Source of the DNA: Narthecium ossifragum
Lineage: Eukaryota; Streptophyta; Magnoliopsida; Dioscoreales; Nartheciaceae
Length of the DNA stretch: 64,000 nucleotides
Assembly (NCBI GenBank): GCA_963920575.1
Contig: OY986968.1
Span: 11,094,837 to 11,158,836 of the forward strand
Direction of reading: 5' to 3'
Under the pieces are notes generated by a model that was given only the letters and a program-made list of their open reading frames with translations, did not search any database and was not told the origin of the DNA. The position numbers and the translations under genes are program-made. Positions 1 through 11,989 of the stretch are shown in pieces (the stretch's first letter is position 1; every line of letters starts with the position of its first letter).

Positions 1-214
1 TTTTGGGGACCAGCAATGCTTCATTAACTGCTTACCCCATCCAATGATGTCTGCAAAGAAGCAGTCCTCTGACTTGGCTGCAAGTGATCCTCTCTTTGAC
101 ATGCCATATATCAGATGTAAAAGTCCTCCAAAAGTACTTGTGATATTGAATCCGCGTTCTGGACATGGTCGATCAAGTAAAGTTTTCCATGTCAAAGTGG
201 AACCGATATTTGAG
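1..214 (+). CDS. LCBK1: LCBK1 exon a (partial at window edge)
   Basis: The reading frame starts at base 2 and runs 71 codons to a GAG|GTTTGC donor. It includes the start of the diacylglycerol-kinase-like catalytic domain (KVLVILNPRSGHGRSSK, at about 128-178), where the Asn-Pro-x-Ser-Gly loop binds nucleotide phosphate. Upstream residues that include a cysteine-containing FGDQQCFIN stretch belong to the family's N-terminal region. Confidence 0.88.
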
Positions 215-3200
215 GTTTGCTAGTTTTGATGGATTATATTGGATTGTTTATCTTTGGTTGTTAGTTTTTACTAGTTATGGAGGAAAACATCTACATTTAG
301 TAATTAGTGAATTCTATGCGATTGTTGTTTCTTCTGGCTTCCTGTTTTTTTGGAAATCTTTATGGGCATTAGCTATCTGCACTGTTCTGTGAACTTATCC
401 CCCTGATTGTGTTTTATTTGTCAAAAAACAAATTTTAGCTTGATCTTTTGTCTAGGATTGTGGATGACAAAGCCATTGCTTATCAGTATTTGTTTCCATA
501 GGTAAAAGAAATTAAGAAAAGTAGTTTGGCATGTATGATCAAATGCTGGAAATGCATATAAGCATGTACTATCGTATTTGGCCTTTGCTAGAAGCTGCTG
601 ATAGCTTGGTAGATCGAATCTGAAATTTCTTTCTTTCATTTCCTTCCACCCCTTACATTTGTTTTCTGATGGGCCGAGTCTCATGCCACATTTATTGAAG
701 GAATGACGATCTCTTTTCCCATATAAAATTTTTGCGAACTTCTCTACGTCTCCAACTAAACATAGCTTTAGGCAAGCGAGATAGGAGTTTGCAGCATAAC
801 CCTCAAAGTTAGTTGGCAAGTGAGGACCTATGTTAGTTAACCCACAAGTATAACTTGCAATAGAAAAGTTAACAAAAGGCAAAATGATATTTTTTGGATA
901 ACACGCTATAGTATATGTTAGAGTCATGTTGTATGTGCAAAGTGAAGAAACTAAATACAATATTAGAGAACCCCTTTAAACTCTTTGGCAGTTTATCCAT
1001 TTTTAATATGTCTGTTCATGAGCTATTCTGACCTTCCATACAAAATTGCCATCGCTCACAGAAGGTACCTTGCATTTTTTGGTTTCCTTTAATGTTTGGA
1101 TACAGTAACTGTCTTCTTTGCCTTATATCAGTGGAAGTCATACCTTAAGGGCTAGAAGGAGAAAACCTCAGTTTTTTTATTTCTTTATCTTGAACCTGTT
1201 ATTGGCCCCTTTGAGATGAAGAAAAGTGGAAAAAGAAAGATCTATTATGTCAATACAATGACCCATATCTCTGGAGTAGCTGTCACATTGTTGTTGGTTC
1301 TTCACGTCTTCATTTCACGTGAACAAGCTTTCCTATGTCGCACCTTATATATACAATAACAATCATGAATATCAACCTGTCGTAGTTTTTCTGATTATAA
1401 CTATGAAATTTAACTATGATGGAGATGGTTGTTGGCACAGTTACTTGAAGCTCTTTATTTCATCCTTGCTCATCCTTTTCCTCTATATCTGTGACAGCTC
1501 GCAGGTTTTCAGATGGAAGTAGTTAAAACAACATCTGCAGGACATGCAAGAAAACTTGCTTCTACTGTTGATTTCAGCACATGCCCAGATGGTATACACT
1601 ATACATCGAAAATTAATGACACTTTGGACAGTGATTATTCAGTTATGCTGGAAACCTTATCAATTTTCTATTTTCATTATATGTCTAGGTATTATATGTG
1701 TAGGAGGAGACGGAATTGTGAATGAGGTTAGTTATTTGCTCCATATAATCCTTTGCCAATCAACTTCATGTCTTAATCTCCAGTAAACTTGTGCAACACT
1801 TTGCGGCGTATTTTTAAAGTGGAATCAAGGATGGAGCCCTACATGACCTTGCATGATTTAATTGTTAGGGCGAGGAAAAGAATTTTTATTATTATAAAAG
1901 GAGTATCCTAGTATGTTTGTCAGTATCTTTAGTTGTACAATATTGATGTGCTTCATGTATTTAAGAATAACATTGTTCAATTTTATTAGCATTTGAAGAT
2001 GGAGTCATGGAAATCACAAAAAGTAAAGTACTAAAGAAAGCCATTGGGGCCTCAGATAAAAGCCGTATAACAGTGGCTTTCTTGAGGCATATAGAAGATT
2101 CTCTTTCTCATCTATCCAAATTGTGATAGAAGTTTAAAGCTGTGGAGCGAGCAGGTCAAATGTAGTTCAACTTGGTTCTAACTTGCCAGTTCTGACCAAT
2201 CCATCAGTAACTCATCATATAGACCATGTGTCATAATTAGGTAGAAAATTGATACGAAATTTCTCTAATTTGGTTGGATTTGGACCTTATAGATACGGAG
2301 CTGACATATTTATACTTGAATGTACTCAATATTCGTAGTGGCGTAGATAATTATAAAGAATCTTGCGCAATTTGTTGTTTCATTTCTTCATTTGTGTCTA
2401 ATGCAATTCTTAATTTTCTTGGAGAAGGTATTACATAACTGGTAATCTGGTATTTCTCATTTTTAGTGAAAAGCAAAGCAAGTTAACATGTCATACAAGC
2501 ATTTGGGGCCAAGCAGGTCAAATATAGTTCAGCCTGGTTCTAACTTATTCCTGACCAATCCATCAACATGTAGGCCCATATGTCATAACTAGGTAGAAAA
2601 TTGATACAAAACTTCTCCAATTTGGTTGCATTTGGACCTTATGGATATGGAACTGACTTATTTATACTTGAATGTACTCAATATTCATAAAAGCGTGGGC
2701 AATGGTAAAGGAACTTGCGCAATTTGTTGTTTCATTTATTCATGTTTGTCTAATACTGTCTAAAACCAAGAAAACATGGCATAAAAGTGTAAAATCCATC
2801 AATTGCACTCCCCTCTATAATCACACTCCCTGTGTAGATTGTGGAGAAGCATTTCCTATATTGCAATGATTCAACCATATATTCCTCCCTTGACTTAGCT
2901 AAACAGGGATGGTATGTGAAGAAATTGGGCAGAACTCTGTGAAACAAGGTTTAGAAAGGAATGCGTATAATGAAAGTTTGGAAGGGACTGTGCCAAAATG
3001 TTGGGAGGTTTGAGGCCTTAATTACAGGTGGTAGTTGAAAGGTTTGGAGAACTTTTGGGTGGGGTCGTGTCCCTTGGCTTTATTCTTGTGGAAATGCTTA
3101 TTTCATAATGCATAGCATGAGTAATTTGTCATGCTACTGAAGCATTAGTAAGATAACGCTGGCCATTACACAAGCTGCTTCTTTCTATCGATCTAGGATA

Positions 3201-6200
3201 AGTAGTTTGAATTTCTATTTTGATTGGCGGATCTGGTTGCAAAAATGTACTGCAATTTCACATTTTATTAGCTGCTGCTGAAATGAAATTGTCATGCATT
3301 GCATGGAACACGGTGATGATCGTGATGTGTAAGAATCTTTGATTACATTCAAGTCTTTGACTTAGATGACTTCTCACCCGTTCATGCTTTGTCGTGCTAT
3401 ATTCGTCCTGAAAATTTGCCTGCTCTTCTCTGCCATGCTGTTTCCAGTGATTAGTTCTATTACCTGTCTCAGGAAAAAAATTCCAATTATGATATGCATT
3501 TCTACCAATTAGCAGATGCCTATTTTGCTTTTCAGAGAAGAATGGAATTAGTATATGTTATATGACACTGCAAGTTTAATTTCTGGCTGAGTACACATTC
3601 TTAAGTCATGATCCCTATGCATTTTGCATTGAGTGATGCTGATTTTGTTCATTCAGTAGTCATTTACTAATCATCACAATTAAGTTTTCTTTTTATTTCT
3701 TTCAGGTAATATACTTATGCCACTGAATGTTGAACTTTGATTACATGCTAATTTATTTGTGGTGTTTCTATTCGTGGATATCATTTAGCGTATAAAAACG
3801 AAGTATGAGTATGTGAGAGTATTTCATGTTGATTTTACAGGTTCTCAATGGTCTACTTAGTAGGGAGGATCAGAAGGAAGCAATTTCAGTTCCTATTGGT
3901 ATCATTCCTGCTGGTTCTGATAATTCACTTGTTTGGACTGTTTTGGGAGTTAGAGAGCCCATTTCTGCTGCGCTAAACATTGTGAAGGTAATGATTTATT
4001 TGCTCTTGTGGAGGTCAACATGACCTATTTGCTTGCATCGTTGAACATGCTACTCCTTTCCTGAGAAAACAACCTGTCATTTTGGACCTTAAGTGCAATC
4101 AATAATTAAGGTGAATGGAAATTACTTTTCAGATGAAGTTTATATTAGGAAATGCAGCATATAGACTCTTTCTTGGTTTGGAACTCCGTTACAAAGTATC
4201 TGTTCTGTGCTGGCTATAGAGGCCTCAGAATGGTTCAAGTCGAGGAACAGTTTTGGACAACACCATCTGTGCCACCTGAAAAATCCCTTGCCAGCGAGCA
4301 ACTGTCACGAAAAGCAGCTTCGTGTTGTGATACACTCAAAGTCCTTGGTTTAAGGTGGGGTCTGCCATCACCTCTTCCTAAATATCTGCTTCGCCGTGCT
4401 GAGATGTGACAGTAGCTATCATTGATCCACATCCATATGGCCCCACCACTCAACAGCACCGTGTTGGAGAGAACCAAGAAGAGCATTACCTCTGCATTGC
4501 CACTGCACCCTCCTTTCCGTGGTTTCGCTTTTAGGAGAATATAGATTGAGATAAAGGGGGTAGACGATAGTGGGGGAATTGGAGAGGTATCAAGTACCAA
4601 GGAGAGGCCCTATGATTGGACTCCACATTTATCGTACACCAAAGAGATGGTGGAAGTGGAGAGGTATCAAGGACCGAGTAGATGGTCAAATATGGCATAA
4701 CATCACCTTGCCATTTGATCTGATTGTTGTTCATTTAATAAGGATTAATGGTTTAATGGGTAGACATATGATCAATTACCGTGCATGTGGTGCATTTGAT
4801 GACGGCTCCACCCACTAGATATTGTGCCCACTCATGTGTCGCTGATTGCAAGAACTATTGTTCTTGTTCTCACTGTATGTGGCCTATTCAATGATAGAAG
4901 AGTTGTAGACCTCTCCAGTCGAGTTTTTCCCTGTCTATCGGATCGCCAATGATCTTGTTGCTAGGCTGCCACCTGATTCAATTTGCCGCCACCATGGATG
5001 AGCTCCCAGACCTTGTAGTTCGTGACTTCAAGTTCTGTTTCCCAGGATATTCCACCCGGGCCACCCCTTTGTCCTCCACCCAAAACCCTAGACTTCACTT
5101 GGTAAATGCCATCGCAGTTAGGCGTGCCTAATGGCGGCAAGGACTATGCACAACACATGGGTGGCATGGCACGTGCCATGGCTGCAATTTTTTAGTTTAT
5201 ACTATTTTATAAGTGTCAAGAGACTTGGTTAAAAATAGTGTCATTTTTATGTCAGACTTTGAGTTTGTTTAGTAATAGGTATATTATGTTTGGATCAGCT
5301 TCTAACAGGCAGGTGATCATTGAGGACAAGCAATTTAATCGGCTGCTCAACCGCTTAATACTGCTGTTGGACTAGAAGCTACTTTTTTAAACCCTTTGAG
5401 GAAAAAGGGACAGAATCTCATAGTCCATTAAGTTCACCTCCTATTGGGTCACACTTGTCTGGAAAAATCAGAATATAGATTCCACTCATCGCACATATAT
5501 ATGAGATTATCACATGGAGATAAAAAGAGGTGTTATATTGGTCTATAAGGATGCAAATGGGTTGTTTCATCTTCATGACTACTTTAACCCATCTGGCCCA
5601 AATTTCTATAGGTACAGGGTTTTAGTCAACACGTGATCTATTTAGTGCATGTATGTATGTCCCTATATGTATGGCCCTTTAGTATGAGGAAGTTCTCATT
5701 ATTGGGCCTCTTTATCTTTTAGAGAGTCATGCTCAGCCTGGTTGATGGATTGGCTGAAAGTTGACTCATGCCCAGTCCCTAGGTCCATGTTTTGGTTTAT
5801 GGTCAACCTACAAATGGGTTAGGTTCTAGTTGGTATGTGTCCACCAAAGGTCCCAAACAATTCTGTTTTGTAAGTACATGCTTATATGCATTTCCAGGTT
5901 CGCTTTCACTTTTGTTTTTGCTTATTTGTACTGCTCCAATAGGAATATTGTATTTTCTAGTTTGTGCCCCTTAAGCCAATGAATATACCATTTTCCACTT
6001 GTTTGTAGAACACATTGGTTCATAGCCTTGGGTACATCTCATGCTTCATTAGATGTTCTAAGCTTCCATGAGAAGTGATCCATCTGGGCGACGCAATCTT
6101 CTTCTTTTTTGTTTTTTGGATTAGTTGAGCTTTTTACCCCGGCTTAGGGGGGTGCAACACGAGGACTTCTCAAAATGTTACCCATCCTAGTACTACTATT

Positions 6201-9200
6201 GTCCAAGCACGGTTACTTCGGAGTTCTTATGGGATCCGGTTCCAATGATGGCAGGTTCTCAACCCTTCTGGGTGATACAATCTGATTCTGGTTTTAAGCA
6301 ATTCTACTTTTTGGTAAGGCTAGCTGCTTTAGTCTTAATGATAGCTTATGTTTTGAATTATTTGGTATGGAGGGAAACGTGGATTTGAAAAGGAATTTTA
6401 TGAATTAGTCGGTAATGTTATCGGCGAAATTGGGGACGTCATGCGGCATGTAGTAAAAAAATAGTCGTTTTGATACTTAAATGCCATATTTAATCTCCGC
6501 TGTTTAGCAGTAAACACTGACTACGGGCTGATTGAGAATTCATGAATAAAGCCCCTAATTGTCTCTGGTTCTGCTTTGTCAGTATTTTTTTTTGGGGGGA
6601 TAGATAATTCCGACACTGAGCTATGTCAGTGATTCTGACAGTCGTATTAATTTGTAAGGAGTAATGACAATTTAAAATAATGGTTTCTCCTACAATTTTA
6701 GCCAGATCATAAGCTTGATGCTGCACTCACATTATATGTCCATTGATATGACTTTTCTCCTTATAACTAGCTGTTATTTTTAAACTGTGTAATTACTGTC
6801 TAAGATAACAGATTCTTTTTGGTTCTTGATGTCTTCCTCTGCAAGTTATATATTTAATGCTCTTTGGTTGGGAACAGGGGGGCCTCACAGCCACAGATGT
6901 TTTTGCAGTTGAGTGGATTCGGAGTGGAACCATTCACTTTGGATCGACAGTTTCATATTTTGGTTTCTTAAGTGATGGTAATCTCTTACAACCTTAACAT
7001 ATTCAATATTTCTAGACTAAAATTTGTTGCTTTTCCCATCGTATTGATGTTTATTTTTAAGCTTTCGCCGTAATTTACTTATTGGTGATGGATTTCATGT
7101 GCCTTTATATTGGCTTTGATCAGTTCTCTCCTAAGTTTCATGAGGGGTGTAGTCACCATAATTAGGAAAGCTGCATGCCAACTAGTTCATCGTATGCCCT
7201 GGATAATAGTGTCCGGTAGGTGTCTTATACAGAGCATCTCAGTAAGCACTTTTTACACTAGGATATTTTTCCTCAAAATATATGTATGTCTATTGTTGGA
7301 AACTTACGCTTGAGTCGACCGATTTATCTCAACTAGTCCTAATACACTGCATGGAAAATTTGCTATATTTTTTCATATATATAGAGAGCTTCTATATTAA
7401 TATGTTACCATATGTTTCCATGTATAGGGGCTAATGTGTTATCTGCATACCTATGAATGAAAACTATACATCTAATGTCCATAACCCTTTTGTGGTGGAT
7501 ATTGAGCATGTTATTGTAACATTCTTATCCAGGTTGACCTGTTTCTTTACGATGTTAGACATGTCTACTTGCTATATTCAACACAAGCACAAACTAGAGA
7601 GATCATAAACTACATATATCATTTTCATCATCATTTACTGAAAGAATTTGTACAGATGATAAATTGTTCTTTGTTGATTGTTACATGTTCTTATCCATGA
7701 GACATTGTTGTCTTTTCAAGTTTATTGTTAACATGTAAATGCAGCAGTTTGTTCGAATGGAATTTGGTGACTTCTCTAGAAATGCAGTATGCTCAAACCT
7801 CAGATAACAACAATGTTAAGATGATCTTGCTGATTTCTTTTCTTTGAGGTTTTCTTGAATGTGTCTGTGCTTTGACCTCTTTTGATCATTATACCGTATA
7901 GGACCAAAGTACGCACTGAAACTGGAAAGAATAGATTTTGCATACTCGTACTATGGATTTGCCAGTTTAGCAATCCCTTTTTCTCAAACCATGCACATGT
8001 ACAGATTTTTTCAATGTTTTTTGGGTATCTGCATTTAGTTTCCATGTGAAAACATAGGTATCTCCAGCTAAAATGTTTACTTCTCTCTGAAAAAGTGAAT
8101 GATGTCGGAAGTGATTGATATATTTTAGATATCATAATCGCATCAGTTTAGGAAGTCTCAAAATTAATCATTGGCACACCCTTCAGAATCTTATATCGGC
8201 TAGAGATACGCTAAATAGCGCTGAATTGTGCCAAGTGTTTCATCTATTTAGACTTTGGGTCTTTTTCCATAAGCTTTCCGTGAATCTATGCATAAATTGC
8301 AAAACAGCTCTGGATATCTACTTTTCTTTGTGGCCCTTGACAGAGAACTTATACACGCGACTATGCATGCGAGTAGAGTGGGCTCTGAATGAATCAGACT
8401 TAATGAGCCTCATGGTCATGGGTAGGGGTTTATATTCTTTTTATATTTTAGAAACCATCTGATGCTATTTCTTTGAACTCCCGATCCCGATATTTGAAAT
8501 AAAACCATTGAAACATAGTGAGCAGCTCGGCACCGAACCGAGCCGACTGGTGCTGAGCGGCAATAGGGTGACTTAGCATGAGCCATTATCAGACTTAAAA
8601 GGCCGAGTCTGTCTCTCATCGGCTTGACTTTTGCTGGCCGGCAACTACAGTGCCGATCGACACTGCAATCCTTGCCGCATTCTAGTATTACACTATTTGG
8701 ATATTCTTAGAATTCTTTTTTGTTTTCTTTGCCCCTTTAGGGCACGTTTGTTTCGTGGGATGGGATAAGGGGGGATTTAATCTCCCAAGGGAACATATCC
8801 TGGGAGAACATATCCCGCGGGATGTCCTCCCATCTCATATGCTTGGTAGCCTTTAGGATTAGATGGCATTGAATTACATGAGAGTTGGAAAAAAGTTATT
8901 AAGAAGATGTCAAAAGACAAATTTGACCTTTTGTATACAACACCATTATCCAACTAAGGGTACTCGGGAGAAGTTATCCCACCCCCTCCCCTAGGATTAT
9001 TTAATCCCATGCATATGGGATTTGGACTCCAATGGGATTAATAGTCCTATCTTCAAAAAATCCACCAAACACAGGGTAAAGTGTGGACCACGGGATTACT
9101 AATCCAATCCCACCCCTTATCCCATGAAACAAACGCGCACTTAGGGTTTGTGGATAGGACCATTGCTGAACTTTTAATGTCAATATGCGTCGCCATTATG

Positions 9201-11348
9201 CAAGGGACTTCGCTAGGCTGTCGGCGTCCTGCTAGAACAATAACAAAACAGAACAAATAAACCTTTCTTGCAGTTACACATATTGGATATGCGAACATGG
9301 ATCAAAAACATTAGAATACTAAGCTTTCTTGATTGATTCTTCATGGTGACTAATATGACTTGTTGAGAGGGGGAATGCTAGATAAGAAAAGAGGAGAGGA
9401 GGGAAAGGAGGATATCTGTCAAAGTGTGTATGAGAGTATTGTGGGGAGAACTTAGATACTGCATATATGGAGTTATGGGATGTTACCTTTTTGACCTCAC
9501 TCATCATTGTCTTGACCTACTATCAATTTCTTTTGTCATTATGTAAAGCATGAATCTTATTTTACTTGCAATTGGTTCTTGAAACTGCTTTTTACATGTC
9601 TTACAAACAATTCTTTCCTTAATTTTCTTTGATTGTTGCAGTACTGGAACTCTCTGAGAAATATCAGAAGCGTTTTGGGCCTCTTCGCTATTTTGTGGCA
9701 GGTTTCCTTAAATTTTTATGCTTGCCTAAGTATAGCTACGAGTTGGAATATCTTCCAGTGTCAAAAGAGGTAGCAGACTCTGACACGAAGGCTTTAGAAG
9801 ATCAAGATAAAGTTGATATGTCAGACCTTTATACAGATGTAATGCGAAGATCAAGCAAGGACGGCCTCCCTAGGGCTTCCAGTTTATCTAGTATTGACTC
9901 TATTATGACTCCAAGTAGGGTGTCTGGTGGGGATTTAGAAATGACTGGTAGCACAATTGCAAGCAGTGAGCCATCTGAGTATGTTCGTGGTATTGATCCG
10001 AAAGCAAAACGTTTATCCTCAGGAAGAAGCAATGTAACGGCAGAACCTGAAGAAGTTCTACACCGCCAATCAACCCCCCCAAATTGGCCGAGGACGAGAT
10101 CAAAATCACGGACAGATAAAGGCTGGGCTGGCTTGACAGCAACAAATGACTCTAGGTGTTCTTTTGGAGCTTTAAATGACAAAGAAGACATTTCCTCAAC
10201 AATATCAGATCCAGGTCCCATCTGGGATTCAGAACCAAAGTGGGACCGGGAGCCAAGGTGGGACACCGATCCCAACTGGGTAACTGAGGATCCCATTCAT
10301 TTGCCAGAGCCACCTAATGACCTAGAACTTGGGAAGGAACCCGTCCCCAACATGGAAGAGAAGTGGGTAGTTAGGAAAGGCCAATTTGTTGGTGTATTGG
10401 TGTGTAACCATTCATGCAAGACTGTGCAGAGTTTAAGTTCTCAAGTCATTGCTCCAAAAGCTGTGCATGATGATAACAGTTTAGACTTGCTACTCGTCCA
10501 TGGAAGCGGGAGACTCAGATTGATATCATTTTTACTTCATCTACAGTGCGGACAACATCTTTCACTGCCCTATGTGGAATATTTGAAGGTATGAAATGGT
10601 TTCACCATTAGAGTTCTGTTTGAGAATGGTGAACAATTTGTTTAAGCAATATCCGAGTGTTTGTATTGTTAAGTATTTTTCTCGTTCTTCTCTTGTGGCT
10701 GTGTTTAGAGTTTATTAGTTGCAGTTTTAGTTCATAGTAATGTTAATGGTGCCTTCTTATATTCGGTTTTATTTTCTACTTTTTTGTTTGTGTCATATTT
10801 AGTATTTACCACGGAGTACGTGGTACATGTTGCTCATCTTGGAAAACCTTGGTGAAATGATATATATATTATTTTATTATTATTATTTTTTTTTTGCCCT
10901 TTCTCTGGCACTTGGTAAATTCTTGAAATCTTGGGTGAACCAGGTATGTATTTATGATACTACATGGTGCAAGCAAGGAACTGCATTGAAATGTATGATT
11001 TAGCAGATTATTAGATGCTTTGCAGCAACATACATTGTTCCCTGCTTTACCAGATTTTTTACTGGCCATTCATTTCATTTTGTTGGTGCATGGATTTGGA
11101 CAATTTATCTATGCATGTATATGTCTTATGTCTGGTTCTCAATGTGAACTAATCATGTTTTCTGAAGCAGTTTTTCTCTAACTACGCTTATATTCCAGGT
11201 AAAGTCAGTGAAAATCCGGCCTGGAAAGAACACGCATAATGGGTGCGGAATTGATGGAGAGCTGCTTCGCATTAGTGGCCAAGTCATGTGCTCTCTGCTT
11301 CCTGACCAATGCCGGCTGATTGGACGCCCTGCCACAGATCGTGTTTAA
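1..11348 (+). CDS. LCBK1: Sphingoid long-chain base kinase, LCBK1 type (7 exons, 5'-partial)
   Basis: Phosphorylates sphingoid long-chain bases such as sphinganine and phytosphingosine on the primary hydroxyl using ATP, in sphingolipid signalling; this role comes from the family. The reconstructed exons are 1-214, 1498-1591, 1689-1726, 3841-3987, 6878-6977, 9642-10588 and 11199-11348. All have GT/AG borders and compatible phases (563 codons including stop). The DAGK-type catalytic domain opens with VLVILNPRSGHG in exon 1, the nucleotide-binding VGGDGIVNEV spans exons 3-4, and PIGIIPAGSDNS follows in exon 4. Exon 6 carries a long Ser- and Pro-rich insert with repeated W-D/E-P motifs (about residues 225-330 of the visible protein), a plant LCBK1 trait. 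The C-terminus ends near CRLIGR. The N-terminus lies left of the window. Introns are long (up to about 2.9 kb) and carry several insertions but no coding damage, so the gene is probably functional. Confidence 0.9.
1498..1591 (+). CDS. LCBK1: LCBK1 exon b
   Basis: Encodes LAGFQMEVVKTTSAGHARK and the following residues to CPDG. The acceptor is GACAG|CTC and the donor GATG|GTATAC, leaving phase 1. The preceding exon ends in VEPIFE, giving the family-conserved run into the aGF-x-MEV segment of the catalytic domain. Confidence 0.88.
1689..1726 (+). CDS. LCBK1: LCBK1 exon c (38-nt microexon, GGDG motif)
   Basis: A 38-nt exon between TCTAG| and GAG|GTTAGT. Joined to its neighbours it encodes GIICVGGDGIVNEV, the glycine-rich GGDG nucleotide-binding signature of sphingosine and diacylglycerol kinases. 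Phases match on both sides (1 in, 0 out). Confidence 0.88.
1727..3840. other. LCBK1 intron c-d, 2.1 kb
   Basis: AT-rich intron sequence. Apart from the direct duplication at 2151-2752 I see no RNA gene, coding exon or bordered transposon. Confidence 0.6.
2151..2752. repeat. Direct duplication of about 240 bp in an LCBK1 intron
   Basis: Bases 2151-2403 and 2513-2752 are clearly similar. Both start GCAGGTCAAA, share GGTAGAAAATTGATAC and TTATACTTGAATGTACTC, and end with GCGCAATTTGTTGTTTCATT. They are separated by about 110 bp of unrelated sequence and have diverged by many substitutions and small indels, so the event is old. No terminal inverted repeats were seen. Confidence 0.8.
3841..3987 (+). 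CDS. LCBK1: LCBK1 exon d
   Basis: Exactly 49 codons, TTACAG|GTTCTC to GTGAAG|GTAATG. It encodes VLNGLLSRED, then PIGIIPAGSDNSLVWTVLG, the conserved IPxGsxN loop of the kinase catalytic domain. Confidence 0.88.
6086..6283 (-). mobile_element. 5S-derived retroposon with putative 14-bp target duplication
   Basis: Boundaries of the unit holding the 5S-like segment. The left flank GGGCGACGCAATCT and right flank GGGTGATACAATCT match at 11 of 14 positions. The A-rich tail adjoins the left copy, as expected for a minus-strand retroposon. The element lies antisense to LCBK1 within an intron. Confidence 0.55.
6147..6266 (-). pseudogene. 5S rRNA-derived retro-insertion (pseudogene, SINE-like or Cassandra-like)
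   Basis: Read on the minus strand, this stretch follows plant 5S rRNA over about 120 bases. On the plus strand GGTGCAACACGAGGACTT, ACCCATCCTAGTACTACT, CCAAGCACG and GGAGTTCTTATGGGATCCGG match the reverse complement of 5S, including the internal promoter region. The 5' end of the 5S copy (right side) is degraded. Beyond the 5S 3' end lies a short unique segment and then an A-rich tail on the minus strand (T-rich at 6102-6118). Flanks 6086-6099 and 6270-6283 look like a 14-bp target duplication with three mismatches. This fits retroposition; a Cassandra TRIM LTR, which carries a 5S-like segment, is the alternative. Confidence 0.75.
6878..6977 (+). CDS. LCBK1: LCBK1 exon e
   Basis: Encodes GGLTATDVFAVEWIRSG followed by TIHFGSTVSYFGFLSD. 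Borders are GAACAG|GGGGGC and GATG|GTAATC. This is the part of the family sequence that follows the catalytic loop. Confidence 0.87.
6978..9641. other. LCBK1 intron e-f, 2.7 kb
   Basis: AT-rich intron carrying the Tourist-like MITE. A GC-richer patch at 8510-8670 with CCGAGCC and GGCCG motifs has no recognised identity. No other features seen. Confidence 0.5.
8740..9140. mobile_element. Tourist/PIF-Harbinger-like MITE in LCBK1 intron
   Basis: About 401 bp with terminal inverted repeats. The left end is GGGCACGTTTGTTTCGTGGG; the right end reads, in reverse complement, GTGCGCGTTTGTTTCATGGG. Subterminal copies of GGGATAAGG and several GGGATTA-like motifs are also inverted. A TTA at 8737-8739 and another at 9141-9143 give the 3-bp target duplication typical of PIF/Harbinger elements. 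There is no transposase, so it is non-autonomous. It sits in the intron before the long exon. Confidence 0.75.
9642..10588 (+). CDS. LCBK1: LCBK1 exon f (long exon with plant-specific insert)
   Basis: A 947-nt exon, TTGCAG|TACTGG to TTGAAG|GTATGA. It begins LELSEKYQKRFGPLRYFVAG (conserved). It continues into a Ser-rich, charged insert with a run of W-D-x-E/D-P repeats at about 10220-10290, then returns to the conserved C-terminal kinase segment with DDNSLDLLLVHGSGRLRL. The insert is predicted disordered and could be a regulatory region; that last point is inference. Confidence 0.88.
11199..11348 (+). CDS. LCBK1: LCBK1 exon g (terminal exon)
   Basis: Fifty codons from TTCCAG|GTAAAG to a TAA. 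It encodes VKSVKIRPGKNTHNGCGIDG and ends shortly after CRLIGR, the conserved C-terminus of the family. About 450 bp of probable 3' UTR follow; a run of 18 A at 11796-11813 may mark a polyadenylated insertion or a simple A-tract. Confidence 0.86.
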   Translation, partial: VKSVKIRPGKNTHNGCGIDGELLRISGQVMCSLLPDQCRLIGRPATDRV

Positions 11349-11989
11349 GAGCTTGTACACCTGCCAACTTTGCCGGCTTCTATGATAATGTGCTCAGTTT
11401 CTGCTTACAACAGCTCTGGCTGCAGTGGTGGAAATACTCAGAGCACTTCAAAGCATATGATTCTATCCACCAACTCCATGATTATGAGGTTGTAAATTTA
11501 CGTGCTTGTTCAACATGACATGCGTGATTGATTCTTTTTCACCATCTCTTGGTGCCCCACTTTTTGTCCTTTGTTGCAGCCTGTTGTTTGCGCAATTTGT
11601 TGCGGGGTTTTGTTTTTGGGATACTCAAGTTTCATGTGTTACCATGTATTATATTGCATCTAAACGCATGTTTGCTTATTGTAAACTGAATCCATATAAC
11701 CCCACTTCGCAATCTTCCGCTGCTTTGCTGGTGAACTATGGCGATCCTATTTAAGGGATTGTCTAGTTAATGTCCCTTCGGACTCATCTTTTCAAAAAAA
11801 AAAAAAAAAAAGAACTAGGGGCTGCTATGATCTTAGGTGAATGACATTGTAGAATATGAAAAACAAGAAAAATTTGCGTGGCAGCATACATAAATGTTTA
11901 GCATAGGTTATTCAATAGTGGCAACGTATTATTTTAGTAGTATTAAATAGGAAAGCTGGAGTCATCAATCCCACTAATGAGGCAATCCA

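Larger units (their letters stand above)
3988..6877. other. LCBK1 intron d-e, 2.9 kb
   Basis: The largest intron. It contains the 5S-rRNA-derived insertion at 6086-6283. A patch of higher GC at 4200-5150 has short open frames on both strands without recognisable protein similarity; it may be an old insertion, but no borders are visible. Confidence 0.5.

Noticed and set aside
421..960. 179-codon open frame on the minus strand
   Set aside because: Lies in an LCBK1 intron, has no recognisable motif and no splice partners.
11796..11813. Poly(A) run as the end of a processed gene copy downstream of LCBK1
   Set aside because: No target duplication or source sequence could be shown; it may simply be an A-tract after the 3' UTR.
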